From contig BSBK01000524.1 of the NCBI GenBank assembly GCA_027943335.1, forward strand, positions 1,587,001 through 1,651,000: a stretch of 64,000 nt of DNA, in the 5' to 3' direction. Position 1 is the stretch's first letter; each line of letters starts with the position of its first letter. Source of the stretch: Chamaecyparis obtusa. Lineage: Eukaryota; Streptophyta; Pinopsida; Cupressales; Cupressaceae. The position numbers and the translations under genes are program-made. Positions 47,481-59,409 of the stretch are shown here, in pieces. The notes under the pieces were generated by a model, which saw nothing but the letters and a program-made list of their open reading frames with translations, was not told the DNA's origin and did not search any database.

Positions 47481-48626
47481 ACAAAACTTGGTCCTTAGTA
47501 CCCTGACCTAAAGATAAGAATGTTATCGGTACTAAATGGATATTCAGAAACAAGATGAATGAAAATGGTGAAGTGACAAGAAACAAAGTGAGATTGGTAT
47601 GCAAGGGATATGCACAAGAAGAAGGAATTGACTATGGTGAAACATTTGCACTTGTTGCTAGATTAGAAGGAATTAGACTATTACTTGCATATGTTGCACA
47701 CAAGAAATTTAAGGTTTATCAAATGGATGTGAAATCAGCATTTCTGAATGGTATACTTGAAGAAAAGGTCTACATAGAACAAATTGAAGGATTCGTTGAT
47801 CCAGACAATAGAAACATGGTATGTAGGTTACACAAAGCTTTATATTTTTTGAAGCAAGCACCGAGAGCATGGTATGAAAGACTGCATACTTACTTGTTAA
47901 GTATTGGATTTGTAAGAACTAGTGAGAACAACAATTTTTACATGAAAGGTGATACTGATGACACTATTATTATTGCTAAAAATTTTGTTGATGATATTAT
48001 TTTTGAAGGTCAAGATCATGTATGTAAATCTTCTGCTGATGACATGAGGAATGAGTTTCAAATGTCTATGTTTGGAGAGATTAAATTCTTTCTCGAATTA
48101 CAAGTGATGGGATATTCATCACACAATCCAAGTACATAAAGGAAGTCTTGAAGACATTTGGCATGGAAGATGCTAAACCTATGGGAACATCGATGGCTAC
48201 TAGAAGTAAATTGACTAAGGAAGATGAAACTACATAGGTAAACCAGACACTTTACCGATCCATGATTGGTAAGCTCATGTATGTAGTTCACAATAGACCA
48301 GATATAGCACATGTTGTGGGAATTGTTGCTAGATATTCTGCTAATCCTAGAGAATCACACATGATTGCTACTAAAAGAATCTTAAGATATTTGAAAAAGA
48401 CAAAGGATTATGGATTATGGTATCCTAAGGAAGGTAAGTTTGAGCTGAAAGTTTACACCAATGTTGATTGAGCTAGAAATGTGGATGACAGAAAAAGTAC
48501 CACCGGAGGAGCATTTTTCTTTTGTGAAAGACTTGTAACTTGGAAAAGTAAAAATTAGGCTTGTATTTCTTAGTCTAAAGCTGAAGCAAAGTATGTTGCT
48601 GCTGCTACTAATTGCTCAAATATTGC
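47481..48626 (+). pseudogene. pol: Element D reverse transcriptase and RNase H, first part
   Basis: RT begins [19 protein letters not shown], then [32 protein letters not shown] and [15 protein letters not shown]. The catalytic box is FVDDIIFEG (about 47980-48008). A frameshift near 48107 follows [12 protein letters not shown]. RNase H starts TNVD (D kept) and DDRKSTTGGAFFF, and is cut at 48626 by element B. Stops at 48556 and 48571 replace Gln found in element B. Confidence 0.92.
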
Positions 48627-49832
48627 TGTTAGAAAGTAAAGACCACCAAGATAACTAAGAGGGGGGGGGGGGTGAATCAGTTATCTAATAATTAAACCAT
48701 TTATCAACTTCAATATCAACTTCAACAACTTGAAACCATATAATCAATGTAGTAACCAACCATAGAAAGATAATCATACACAATGACACAATAACACAAG
48801 TTATGTTAACTAGGGAACCTCTTGATCAAAGAGTAAACCCCAGTGGGAATGATGCCCACAAAATGATGCACTAATATGAAAGTTCCTTGTGAAAGGATGG
48901 ACCCTGTTAGGAGTCTTATGAAATACATTCAGTACATATGAATCTCTATTAGGAGATTTTGAATCCCTGTTAAAAGATTCTAACCCTGTTAGGAGTTATG
49001 GAAGACAAAAGGACCCACTTCCCAAATAGCTTCAAGGCAAGATCTTTGAACTCACTGTCCAACAGATCTTAGGATTATTCAATAGAATAATATGAAATAT
49101 GTTACCTTCTTCACACTATGCCAAAACTGCACTCTCTACTACACAAGATCACAAATCCAAATCTTTGTACTTCACAAGTCTTCCTTCATCACTGAATTAG
49201 CTCTTTTCTTCACTTCATGCATACATTCACATCACAACTTTCACAATTTCATATCAGAACTATTACAATCCCATCATAACAAGAAAAAGATTCCTTCCTT
49301 TATACCACACTCAAATAATTACAAATGAGTCAGCATGCAAATACAAAATAATAATTTCAACACGCTACATCAAAATTACATAAAAACTGTTGGCTTCCAG
49401 ATACAATAACTTTCCAATCGTGTGACCTCAAAGTTTGCATTATGAACCACATCACCACTAATGAGTCTCAAACTTCCCTTTAACTGTGCAGAATTAGATT
49501 CCATTCTGGTTAGGAGATATCCTCCGATTACCAAAAACCGCTACTCAGGAACACTGTTAGAATACTGCTTCCACCAAAATGCTTATAAATTTCATGAATA
49601 AATGAATTTATTTTTGCACTCTTAACCATAGGCTAATAACACACCAAATAACATACCATCAACTACACATAACTCAATCTACAATATAACATGTGCACAA
49701 AACAAAATTGTGCCTACTTCTCTGCTAAACTCCAGAATATCACTGTGTTGACATCAATGACAATCATAGTCATGAATGCAACAACCACTGCTATAAAATG
49801 ATTGCCAAAGGCTTTAGAATTCATTCCTAACA
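48627..49832 (-). repeat. Element B 3' LTR
   Basis: 1206 bp, TGTTAGAAAGTAAAG...TTCCTAACA. TATA-like GTATAAAGG (minus) near 49302. The terminal inverted repeat GATAACT / AGTTATC (48650-48685) surrounds a run of 12 G. Confidence 0.94.
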
Positions 49833-49841
49833 ATCTCCCCC
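49833..49841 (-). other. Element B polypurine tract
   Basis: ATCTCCCCC, sense GGGGGAGAT, adjacent to the 3' LTR. Confidence 0.85.
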
Positions 49842-50210
49842 AATGGCATTGACAACAACATAGATGAAAAACATTCAATGTTCCAAAAATCCAATCACTA
49901 CTATTCAACTGCTCTGTTGCTCTTCATCAATCAAATCTTGCTTCGTTATCCTATTCAATCTCTTCAACAAATGTAGTTCCTCAATGTTTTTTATGATTCT
50001 CTCCCCCATTGACATCAATGACAGAAATTCTATCACTATGTCAAACAATAGCTCAATGTCAAAAGACATTGTTTAGAAAATAAAGTATTCACAAGAGTCC
50101 TCAATGACTCAGTTCAGATACACATACTCCCCCATAGAGGAAGTACCAACATCCAATCCAGAAAATAGATAGGGCCATATTCCACTAGATGGATGCAACC
50201 ATCTGCATCT

Positions 50211-51520
50211 TTACTCAAGAGTAGGTTGGGGCATAACCCCAAGCATACCTCTTAGATACTCAAATGTATCCTTAGGCAAAGGCTTTGTAAATATATCTGC
50301 TATCTGCTACTTTGTGCTAATGTACTCCAGTCTGACTTCTTTCTCAACTACTTTCTCTCTTACAACATGATACTTGATCTCTATATGCTTTGTTTTAGAA
50401 TGTAATATAGGATTCTTAGACATACTACATGTACTTGTATTGTCAAAATGTATGACAATAGGCTCATCAAACTTGATTCCAATGTCCATCAACATCTGCT
50501 TCATCCAAATTATCTGATCACAATTGTTTGTTGTTGCTACATATTCTACTTTTGTTGTACTCTGTGAGATACAATTCTGCTTTTTTCTCAACCAAGAAAC
50601 TAATCTTCCTCCAAGAAAAAAGGCTCCACCACTGGTGCTTTTCTTATCATCAACGCTGCCTCCCCAATCAGCATCAGTATATGCACATAGGGTAAAATCA
50701 TCAAAAGTTTCATACCACAATCCATAGTCCATTGTGCCTTTAAGATATCTCAATATCGTCTTTATTGCTGCATAGTGTGACTCTCTCGGTTCAGCTTGAA
50801 ATCTTGCTACCATTCCAACTGAATGTTGTATATTTGGTCTAGTGTGTGTCAAGTACTATAATCCACCAATCATAGATCTGTATTTCTTTTTCTCAACTGC
50901 TGGTGTTTCATCTTTACTAGATAGTTTATGTCTTGTAATCATAGGTGTTCCAACTAGTTTACAATTCTTCATACCAAATCTATTCAAAAAATCATTCAAG
51001 TACTTTGTCTGACTTACAAAGATACCATCTTTATTTTGTGTTATCTGTAATCCCAAAAAGTATTTCATTTCTCCAATCATACTCATTTCAAATTCTGTCT
51101 TCATTTCATCAAAATTTGTCACTAGCTTCATCTTCTCCTCCAAAAATAATGTCATCAACTAAAATAACCAAAACTAACAATCCATTCTCAATTTCTTTTG
51201 TGTATAAGTTACTCTTAGTTGTTCCTTTTGTAAATCCCAATTTTAACAGATACTTATCCAATCTAGCATACCAAGTTCTAGGTGCTTGCTTTAGTCCATA
51301 CAATGTTTTCTTTAGTTTACATACCATGTCTCCTTCTTGAGTCAAAGGAAACCCTTCAAGTTGCTCAATGTAGACTTCTTCTAATTCACCATCCAGAAAT
51401 GCTGACTTCACATCCATCTGATACACTTTGAATTTCTTAAATGTTGCATAAGCCAAAAATATTCTTACTGCTTCAAGTCTTGCCACAAGCGCAAAAGTAT
51501 CTTCATAGTCAATTCCTTCT
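50211..51520 (-). pseudogene. pol: Element B reverse transcriptase (main part) and RNase H
   Basis: RT continues with [35 protein letters not shown] and [18 protein letters not shown]. The catalytic box is LVDDIIFGG (about 51150). A frameshift lies near 51120. Then come FGMKNCKLVGTPM, a stop after SMIGGL, and RNase H with YTDADWGGSVDDKKSTSGG, FDNTSTCSMSKNP and, after one stop, FTKPLPKDTFEYLRGMLG, ending at 50211. Only these few lesions separate it from an intact copia RT-RNase H. Confidence 0.93.
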
Positions 51521-53391
51521 TGCTATGAGTATCCCTTACATACCAATCTTGCTTTGTTTCTAATTACTTCTCCTTGTTCATTCATCTTGTTCTTGAATAC
51601 CCATTTAGTTTCAATCACATTTTTGTCTTTAGGTCTAGGGACCAATTCCCATGTCTTGTTCTTTTCAATCTGATCCATTTCTTCTTTCATAGCTTTAATC
51701 CAATGTTCATCTTCACAAGCTTCATCAGTAGACTTAGGTTCAATTTGAGAAATCAAACATAAATGTACCTTCTTTCTAGTCATAACTCCTCTATCCAAAC
51801 TTCCAATCACTTGTTCAACGGGATGATGTCTTGATATATACCTATTAGGTGTCATAGTCACTGATCTTTCTTCAACTGTAGATTCTTCTCTAGATTCTTC
51901 TATGTTTTCTTCAGCATGACTTTCATTCAACAATTCACTGTCAGTCTCAAAAAATTGTTTAGTAGTTTCAATGTTAGGCTGAGGGTTAGTTCCTTCATCA
52001 GATTCATAATCAAGCATTCTTTCCTAAATTTTAAACTTCTCATCAACTTTTACATTTGCACTTTCAACAATAGTCTTAGTTCTCTTATTGTAACATCTAT
52101 ATGCTTTTCTTTTCAAAGAATATCCAAGAAAAATTCCTTCATCACTTCTAGGATCAAACTTTCCTATATCATCATCTCTCTTAATATAACATTTGCTTCC
52201 AAAAATTCTAAAATACTTAACTGAGGGTGCATGTCCAAACCACAATTCATAAGGTGTCTTGTCTATGTCTAATCTAATTTTTACTATGTTCATTGTATAT
52301 ACTACTGTATTCACTGCTTCTCTCCAAAATGTCTTTGCCAAATCACCTTCAAACAACATAGCTCTAGCTGCTTCAGTCACTAGTCTGTTCCTTCTTTCTA
52401 CAATACCATTTTGTTCAGGTGTTCTAGGGGCTGAAAACTGTCTCTTAATACCATTCACTTCACAAAAAGTGTTAAACTCTTTAGATGTAAACTCTCCACC
52501 TCTATCAGATCTCAAACATTTAATCCTCATTCCTGATTCATTCTCAACTTTATTCTTTATGACCTTAAACTTATCAAATGCTTTAGATTTTTCTTTCAAA
52601 AATGCAATCCACATCATTCTTGTAAAATCATCAACAAGAATCATAAAATACCTTTCTCCATAGAATCCTCTAGTCCTAGTAGGACCGCTCAAGTCTGTAT
52701 GAACAATCTCCAACTTTTCTATAGATGTGAACTTCTTGCTAGGAAATGAACTCCTTTTCTTCTTAGCCATCACACATTCCTTGCAAATCATGTTAGTAGG
52801 CTTCATAATCTTAGGTAAATCTCTTACTGCAAGTGTAGAACTTACTTTCACAATATTATCAAAGTTTATATGACAAAACCTTCTATGCCATAACCAACTG
52901 TCATCAATCTTAGTCATCAAACATGTCATCTCAGTAGGGTTCAACTGAAATACATTACCTCTAGTTCTAGATCCTATTCCAATCAGATTTCCATCTTTAT
53001 CCTTAATCACATAAGTTTTCTCAGTAAACCAAAATTGATATCCTTTATCCACTAACTGTCCAACACTCAAAAGATTATATTTCAATCCATCAACAAAGTA
53101 AACATCATCAGTATTAGTCTTTCCATCAAGAGTAATAGATCCTATACCTTTAATCAAACAAGGTACATTGTTACCAACTCTAACAACTCCTCCATCATAA
53201 TTGTTAAACTTTATGAACTTTCCTTTATCCCCAGTCATATGATGTGAACAACCACTATCTATAATCCAATCAACTTTCTTTTCAACTTGGGAAACTAAGG
53301 CTTTTTCTTCTTTAATATCAGATTCAAAATTTTCTTCCTTAATTGCTACAAATCCTATGTCATCAAAGTTATCATTATCACTGTCACTCAA
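51521..53391 (-). pseudogene. pol: Element B protease, integrase and RT start
   Basis: Its longest uninterrupted block is 455 codons (52024-53391), the longest open frame in the window. Protease WIIDSGCSHHMTGD is followed by pre-integrase WLWHRRFCHINFDN and the HHCC finger (MICKECVMAK). The integrase core has HTDLSGPTRTRG, SDRGGEFTSKEF and TPEQNGIVERRN, so the D-D-E residues are kept. The C-terminal segment PYELWFGHAPSVKYFRIFGS and GIFLGYSLKRKAYRC follows. After one TAG the frame continues to RT (VIETKWVFKNKMNEQGEVIR) and meets a second TAG in the GYAQEEG-equivalent motif. Confidence 0.95.
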
Positions 53392-54330
53392 ATGTCTTTC
53401 AATTCCTGCTTCAATTTCTTCATCATTTGCATAATAACATTCTTTAGATCTTCTAGGCTTAAAATTGTTCCTATACTTCTTAACTCTCTTAGGAAACTTA
53501 GATGCAAAATGACCATATTATTGACATGTCCAACATTTAAAGATTTTCTTACCATCTAGTTCTCTTTTCACAAGCAAGGAAATACCTTCTTCAATCTTCT
53601 TATCTTCATCAGATTTGGATTTGCTACTGCTGGCATAAAATCCATTCACACTTGTACTTCTAGACAAAGTAGGTCTGATGCTAAGAGCACTGAATGTTGT
53701 CTCCACTCTAGGTAAGTCTCCTGATAATCTCAAATTCATCTATGCTACTTCCAATCTTCCAAGAAGAGTCTCTCTTGAAAAGTTTGGTGTACAAGGTATC
53801 ACTTGTTCAATCATTTGTGTAGTCTGCTTGAATACCGGTGTCAATGTTCTCAAAATCTTCCAAATTACTTCATTCTCTATCATTTCACCTCCACAAGACT
53901 TTATTCCTGCAATAATTTCTGACATCCTACCAATATAGCTTCTAACAGATTCATCTTCCATCATTCTTATGTCTTCAAATGCACAAATCCAATTATGTAA
54001 CCTAGCTTTCTTTGCATGTTCATCACCTTCAAAAGTAGAATGTAAAGCTTTCCAAATACCATGAGATCTAGTTAAACCTTTTACCTGACTGTATTCATTC
54101 TCTAGAAGTGCTAATAAAAGTGCTTCTCTTGCAAGTATGTTACACATGAATAGATCTACCTCATTTTTAGTACTTGTTTCAAGATTGTCTTCTTCAATTA
54201 TAGTCATTTCATTCTTTGTAATCAACCAACAACCTGGTCCTAAACACAAGAGATGTGTCTTCATCTTTTCTTTCTAGATGTCAAAATTTACTTCATCAAA
54301 CTTAGGGCTTTCTTTCCTGAAATTTTCCAT
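53392..54330 (-). pseudogene. gag: Element B gag
   Basis: The start ATG is at 54330 (MENFRKESPKFDEVNFD) and a TAG follows at 54274. The gag core includes HGIWKALHSTFEGDEHAKKA, SYIGRMSEIIAGIKSCGGE and KILRTLTPVFKQTTQMIEQV. The zinc knuckle is damaged: CWTCQ, a TAA, YGHFASKF, with the last Cys changed to Phe. It lies directly upstream of protease in the same frame. Confidence 0.9.
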
Positions 54331-54372
54331 GGATCTCCTTAAGTTGTTAAACTTCTCTTTCAAGGAACTACC

Positions 54373-54384
54373 GCTCTGATACCA
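54373..54384 (-). other. Element B primer-binding site
   Basis: GCTCTGATACCA, sense TGGTATCAGAGC, a perfect initiator-Met copia site. Confidence 0.93.
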
Positions 54385-54386
54385 AT

Positions 54387-55585
54387 TTTTAGAAAGTAAA
54401 GACCACCAAGATAATTGAGAGGTGGGGGGGGGGGTGGGGGGTGAATCAATTATCTGATAATTAAACCATTTATCAACTTCAATAGCTTTAAACCATATAA
54501 TCAATGTAGTAACCAACCATAGAGAGATAATCATACACAATGACACAATAACACAACATATGTTAACTAGGGAACCTCTTGATCAAAGAGTAAACCCCAG
54601 TGGAAATGATGCCCATAAAATGATGCACTAATATGAAAGTTCATTGTGAAAGGATGGACCCTGTTAGGAGTCTTATGAAATACATTTAGTACATATGAAT
54701 CTCTGTTAGGAGATTTTGAATCCCTGTTAAAAGATTCTAACCCTGGTAGGAGTTATGGAAGACAGAAGGACCCACTGCCCAAACAGCTTCAAGGCAAGAT
54801 CTCTGAACTCACTGTCTAACAGATCTTAGGATTATTCAATAGAATAATATGAAATATGTTACCTTCTTCACACTATGCCAAAACTACACTCTCTGCTACA
54901 CAAGATCACAAATCCAGATCTCTGTACTTCACAAGTCTTCCTTCATCACTAAATTAGCTCTTTTCTTCACTTCATGCATACATTCGCATCACAACTTTCA
55001 CAATTTCATATCATAACTATTAAAATCCCATCATAACAAGGAAAAGATTCCTTCCTTTATACCACACTCAAATAATTACAAATGAGTCGGCATGCAAATA
55101 CAAAATAATAATTTCAACATGCTACATCAAAATTACATAAAAACTGTCGGCTTCCAAATACAATAACTTTCCAATCATGTGACCTCAAAGTTTGCACTGT
55201 GAACCACATCACCACCAATGAGTCTCAAACTTCCCTTTAATTGTGCAAAATTAGATTCCATCCCAGTTAGGAGATATCCTCTGATTACCAAAAACTGCTA
55301 CTCAAGAACACTGCCAGAATACTGCTTCCACCAAAATGCTTATAACTTTCATGAATAAATGAATTTCTTTTTGCGCTCTTAACCATAGGCTAATAAAAAA
55401 CCAAAGAACATACCATCAACTGCACATAACTCAATCTACAATATAACATGTGCACAAAACAAAATTGTTCCTTCTTCTCTGCTAAACTCCAGAATATCAC
55501 TGTGTTGACATCAATGACAATCATAGTCATGAATGAAACAACCACTGCTACAGAATGACTACCAAAGGCTCATTCATTCCTAAAA
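54387..55585 (-). repeat. Element B 5' LTR
   Basis: 1199 bp. The edge at the primer-binding site is altered (TTTTAGAAAG for TGTTAGAAAG) and the far end reads CTAAAA for CTAACA. The terminal inverted repeat is GATAATTGA / TCAATTATC (54410-54454) around a long G-rich tract. Confidence 0.94.
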
Positions 55586-55888
55586 ATTGCATATATCAAG
55601 AAAGTGTTGGAAGGAATAAATGAGGTAATCACTGACCTGGTGATCATATAGTATGACAACACAAGTGCAATTAATATTTCAAAGAATCATGTGATGTACT
55701 CAAAGACAAAGCATATATCAATTAAGTATCACTACTTAAGAGAACAAGTGCAAGAGAAGCAAGTAAAGTTAGAATTTGTTACATCTAAAGAACAACTTGT
55801 AGATATTTTTACAAAGCCTCTACCGAAGGACACATTTGAATATTTGAGGACTAGACTTGTGGTCTGTCCCCTATCTATCGGTCACTAA
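55586..55888 (+). pseudogene. pol: Element D RNase H, last part
   Basis: It resumes after element B and the second TSD copy: YDNTSAINISKNHVMYSKTK, then IKYHYLREQVQEKQVKLEFV and FTKPLPKDTFEYLRTRLVV, ending at 55888. One TAG lies just before YDNTS. It completes the copia RNase H interrupted at 48626. Confidence 0.93.
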
Positions 55889-56386
55889 TGTGATATGGAT
55901 GTTGCATCAGCCTAATCTTATCAGAAGATCATTCATGTTGATGCAGCATAGTTCACACTTTCTATTTTGTTCAAGGTTGTGATTAAGTTTGAAGAGTTGA
56001 ACCAGATTGGGATATCAGTATACTATGATACAGAGGAAGTAATGGACAATAGAGAGTTACTTAGCTACTACAAGAGCTGATTATTTATTTGTTTCTTTGG
56101 CATTGTTGTCAAAGGGAGAGATAAATAATATGATGAAAAGAAAAGAAGACATACACCGATGAGAACTATCTAAGGGAGAGTTAATCTGAAAGGAACTTGA
56201 GAATTGAAAAGGTTATATCTACAAAATGACAAAGCTATATTTTATAATGTTGTTTAAGTAACGTAGTGATTAAACATATTAAGCTAGGGAGAGCTTACAC
56301 TACACAACATTTGATCAAAAAGTTGTAGAAGACATGTTTGGTATGTGTATGGTACATTTCATATTACTTGAGTTGCCATCAATGCC

Positions 56387-56398
56387 AAAGGGAGAGAT
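56387..56398 (+). other. Element D polypurine tract
   Basis: AAAGGGAGAGAT directly before the 3' LTR. Confidence 0.9.
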
Positions 56399-57885
56399 TG
56401 ATGAACTACAACTGATTTAGAACTAGAATGAAGAATCTGTAATTTGAGATTACTGAGGAGTTGATGATTAGATAATGCAAGATGATTAAATTAGTATTAT
56501 GTTGTCATTGATGTCAACTAGCTTGACAGTACTTATCTTGTAAGTTACTATACCGACACATCTAAAGGAAGGTGAAAGAGATGAAGAATAGAAATATCTA
56601 TATGAGGAAGATGTATATGACAAATGAGGATAAGGAATACACTGAGTAACTTGTTGATAAGTCTATGACTTGATGGAATTGACTTTATTATGTTGCATTC
56701 ATCTATGATGTAGAATAGAGCTGAAAGACACAAAGCAGTGTTGTCGGTAAATAAAACATTTCAATATACACCGATGAAGTGTAGTGTATACCGAGCATAG
56801 TATTAACTGAGCTTGTGTTCACCGATGCATTTCTTTGTTTACCGAGCAAAACAAAAAGGAATTAAATGATTAGTTTAGCTGATAAAGTGATGAGCTGTAA
56901 ATTGTATGAAATCGAGGTAACAGATAATGTTTGTTATGAAGATCAATGACTAACATAAATCAAAAGGATCTAATGGAGCAGATTGAAATGTGTTACTGAC
57001 ACATCAGCCGAGGGAGCTTAAAGCGGAAAAATCTATGAATATGATTAAGCGGCAAAATTTGATGGAGGAAAAGAAGATGATTTACTCGTCTATATAAGAG
57101 ACATTGGTTTCATTATGAAACATATGCTAGAAGAAGAATATACTGCAGAATTATCGTGTGGAGAAGCTTTCATGCATTCTGATCATACTGGTTAATAAGA
57201 ACTGAGTTGCAGAATAGTTACCGAGCTACAAAGAGTTATTACCGATGGATAGTAAGTTGATATAGTATTGAATCTGAAGTGTTATATTGATCAGAAATAT
57301 TTGAATGAGCTGAACATTAATCTGTAAACTGCAAATTGAAGTTGTATTTAGGCAGATCATCTACTGTTACATATTTAACCATTGTACATAGTCAAATCTC
57401 TTAACCGAGTGGACTATGAAAGTCTTTTTGATGTTTCATTCATAGAGTGAACATTATTATCCTGTCAACCCCAAAGTGGTTGCTGGTTGGATGATAACTT
57501 CTAGTCTAAAATCCTCTAACAGGGTCACACCTAATAGTGTGTTTGTAAACCTTTAACAAGGTTGGGTCTTCACTGACCTCACTTCAGAAGAGTGAAAAAT
57601 TTTGGGTTGCCGGTCCCAGGTGGTTTTTCCCTTCATAGGGTTTCCACGTTAAATCTCTTGTGTTATGTGTTGATCATGATATTTATGTGTTATCATATTT
57701 TGCATATTACATGTTAGATTTGATCAGTAACTACTATAAAGTTTAGACTGTCAATCGGTAAATACACAAATAGTGAGAGCATTATATGTTTACCAACCTA
57801 CAGAAGTAGTAGAATTGTTTTGGATTATGCATTTTGAATTGGGACACTGGATAACTGATTCACCCCCCTCTCAATTATTCTAACA
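56399..57885 (+). repeat. Element D 3' LTR
   Basis: 1487 bp, collinear with the 5' LTR, with TATA box CTATATAAGAG at about 57090-57100 and followed by the TSD TTTCT. Confidence 0.95.
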
Positions 57886-58804
57886 TTTCTCATTTTCTTC
57901 TTAAATTTAACAAAATAATTTTCCATCACACTATCAAATTTATCTCCTAATTGTTGAATGAACTCACTAATTTTTTGTGTCATGGGTCGGTCTTGACTCC
58001 ATACTACATCTCCTATTATAGGAAAATTATTTTGCAGATATAAAAATATATAGACTATCAGGGATCCAAACTTACACATTAAGTTCTTTGCTTTTCTGAT
58101 TGATGATAGGTTCTTGGCAAGCTGTGTCAGTTGTAGCTCAGCAAGATCATAAGTATGATCTTTCTTCACTATCTTCCATGCTTGGTCTATTTCAATTTAG
58201 GGAATGCTATCCATTTGGTTTGACTGATAAAACTTGTGAGCAATCAACTTAACTGCAAAATCAATCACAGGATTTGTGATCATAGAGATAGTCATTCCTC
58301 TCTTATTCCATAATGCCATGGTGTTTATTTGAATGATTTATTTTCTTTGGCATCTCATTTTCTTCTTCCTAGTACAATTAGGGTAACCAGTGACTCGATG
58401 AATGATTTCCTTGGTGATCTTCACCGACCCATTTTCCAACCACAGTTGCATGTCATGAACTCTATCTTAAAATTGCGAGGGAAGTCTAGGGCACACACTA
58501 ACCATTTCTCGACAATATGTTGATTCTCTATCATCAACACTCTATTAACACATAACTTTTTGAAAGCCTCCCTCAACTCATAGTCTCTAATCTCACTGAT
58601 CTTACACATGTAGCATGCATGCACATCATGTATCATCAAAAATTTGGGCTGAATCGATGACAAAGCTCCCAAGAGACCTCCCTTCACCGCACTCTCAAGT
58701 ATAGCATGAAAAATAGGTGGTTTGCATGCATCACTTCTCACTAGCTGAACATTTTGTACCCCCTTTCCTCTCTTCCTTACTGTAGCAGATGAAATTGATG
58801 TCAT
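57886..58804 (-). pseudogene. Element H unknown protein, N-terminal part
   Basis: The start ATG at 58804 (MTSISSATVRKRGKGVQNVQ) leads an open block of 127 codons with a Cys-rich stretch (IHDVHACYMCKISEIRDYEL). After a frameshift near 58425 it continues HRVTGYP, WNKRGMTISMITNPVIDFAV, HKFYQSNQMDSIP, KKDHTYDLAELQLTQLAKNL and CKFGSLIVYIFLYLQNNFPI. It runs into the element D TSD at FKKKM and resumes at 43195. The charged, mixed composition looks like a soluble protein. I do not recognise the family. Confidence 0.6.
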
Positions 58805-59409
58805 TTTTCAATTTAGGGTTCGCAAAGTAAATTCTGAGTAGCTTGGTAATACCTGGTTTCAATAGTTCTTCACAATTTTTGTTGATGACACATTGTTGGA
58901 TCTTGACAAACTGACTTCACACAAATTTCTCTTCTTAATCACCTTTGAATCACTCTACAAATTCTCAAATCTCTAGGTGAAATGAAAATGAATGGTAAAT
59001 TTCCATTATATAGATTCAAACGGTTAGATTAGGTCTATTAGCACAAGTAAAAATTCCATGGTTGAATCATATTTTCTAGGCCTCTGCAGTTAGCTTTCCA
59101 TTTTCCTGCCAAAACCCTAGGCAAAAATTCAAATTCTAGCCATTTGCAGGAAAAACCCCAAGTGTGCCCTACGCTTTGTTCTCATTGTGTGTTACTTTTT
59201 GGGTCACTTAAAAACTGATAAATGCATGTGCGTTAAATTTTATTACCCTGTCAGCCTTTATTTTCCTAAGTTTCCATGCGCCCAACTTTATTTTTTCCTA
59301 AGTTCGGTGGCAGTGATTTTTCCTAAGTCAGGCCCTTTAATATTTCCTAAAGTTTCTAGCCTTTATCCTTTCCTAGGCTTGGCTCTAACAACATCTGCAT
59401 CTAATGATA
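58805..59409 (-). other. Upstream region of the H reading frame
   Basis: Apart from a TATA-like box at 59004-59014 there is no clear signal. A TTTTCCTAAGTT motif recurs (about 59259, 59294, 59318, 59340). No coding frame with family motifs is seen. Confidence 0.4.
59004..59014 (-). promoter_or_regulatory. TATA-like box upstream of the H reading frame
   Basis: Minus-strand CTATATAAT, about 200 bases before the ATG at 58804. The position is plausible for a plant core promoter, but no other element supports it. Confidence 0.35.

Larger units (their letters stand above)
48627..55585 (-). mobile_element. Element B: nearly complete Ty1/copia nested in D
   Basis: 6959-bp minus-strand element. It has a 3' LTR at 48627-49832, a 5' LTR at 54387-55585, exact TSD ATTGC (48622-48626 and 55586-55590), a primer-binding site at 54373-54384 and a polypurine tract at 49833-49841. 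Coding sequence 54330-50211 is close to intact, with a few stops and one frameshift. It is the youngest insertion of the H-D-B nest. Confidence 0.96.
43196..57885 (+). mobile_element. Element D: full-length Ty1/copia, split by element B
   Basis: Both LTRs are 1487 bp (43196-44682 and 56399-57885), with TSD TTTCT at 43191-43195 and 57886-57890. The primer-binding site is at 44685 and the polypurine tract at 56387-56398. gag through RNase H is present, but with many stops and one frameshift. Element B (48627-55585) sits in RNase H. Without B the element is about 7.7 kb. It belongs to the same family as element C and the solo LTR at 30702. Confidence 0.96.

Noticed and set aside
57825..57885. 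Extension of the H frame into the element D LTR
   Set aside because: The frame stays open by chance past the TSD; the true continuation is at 43195.
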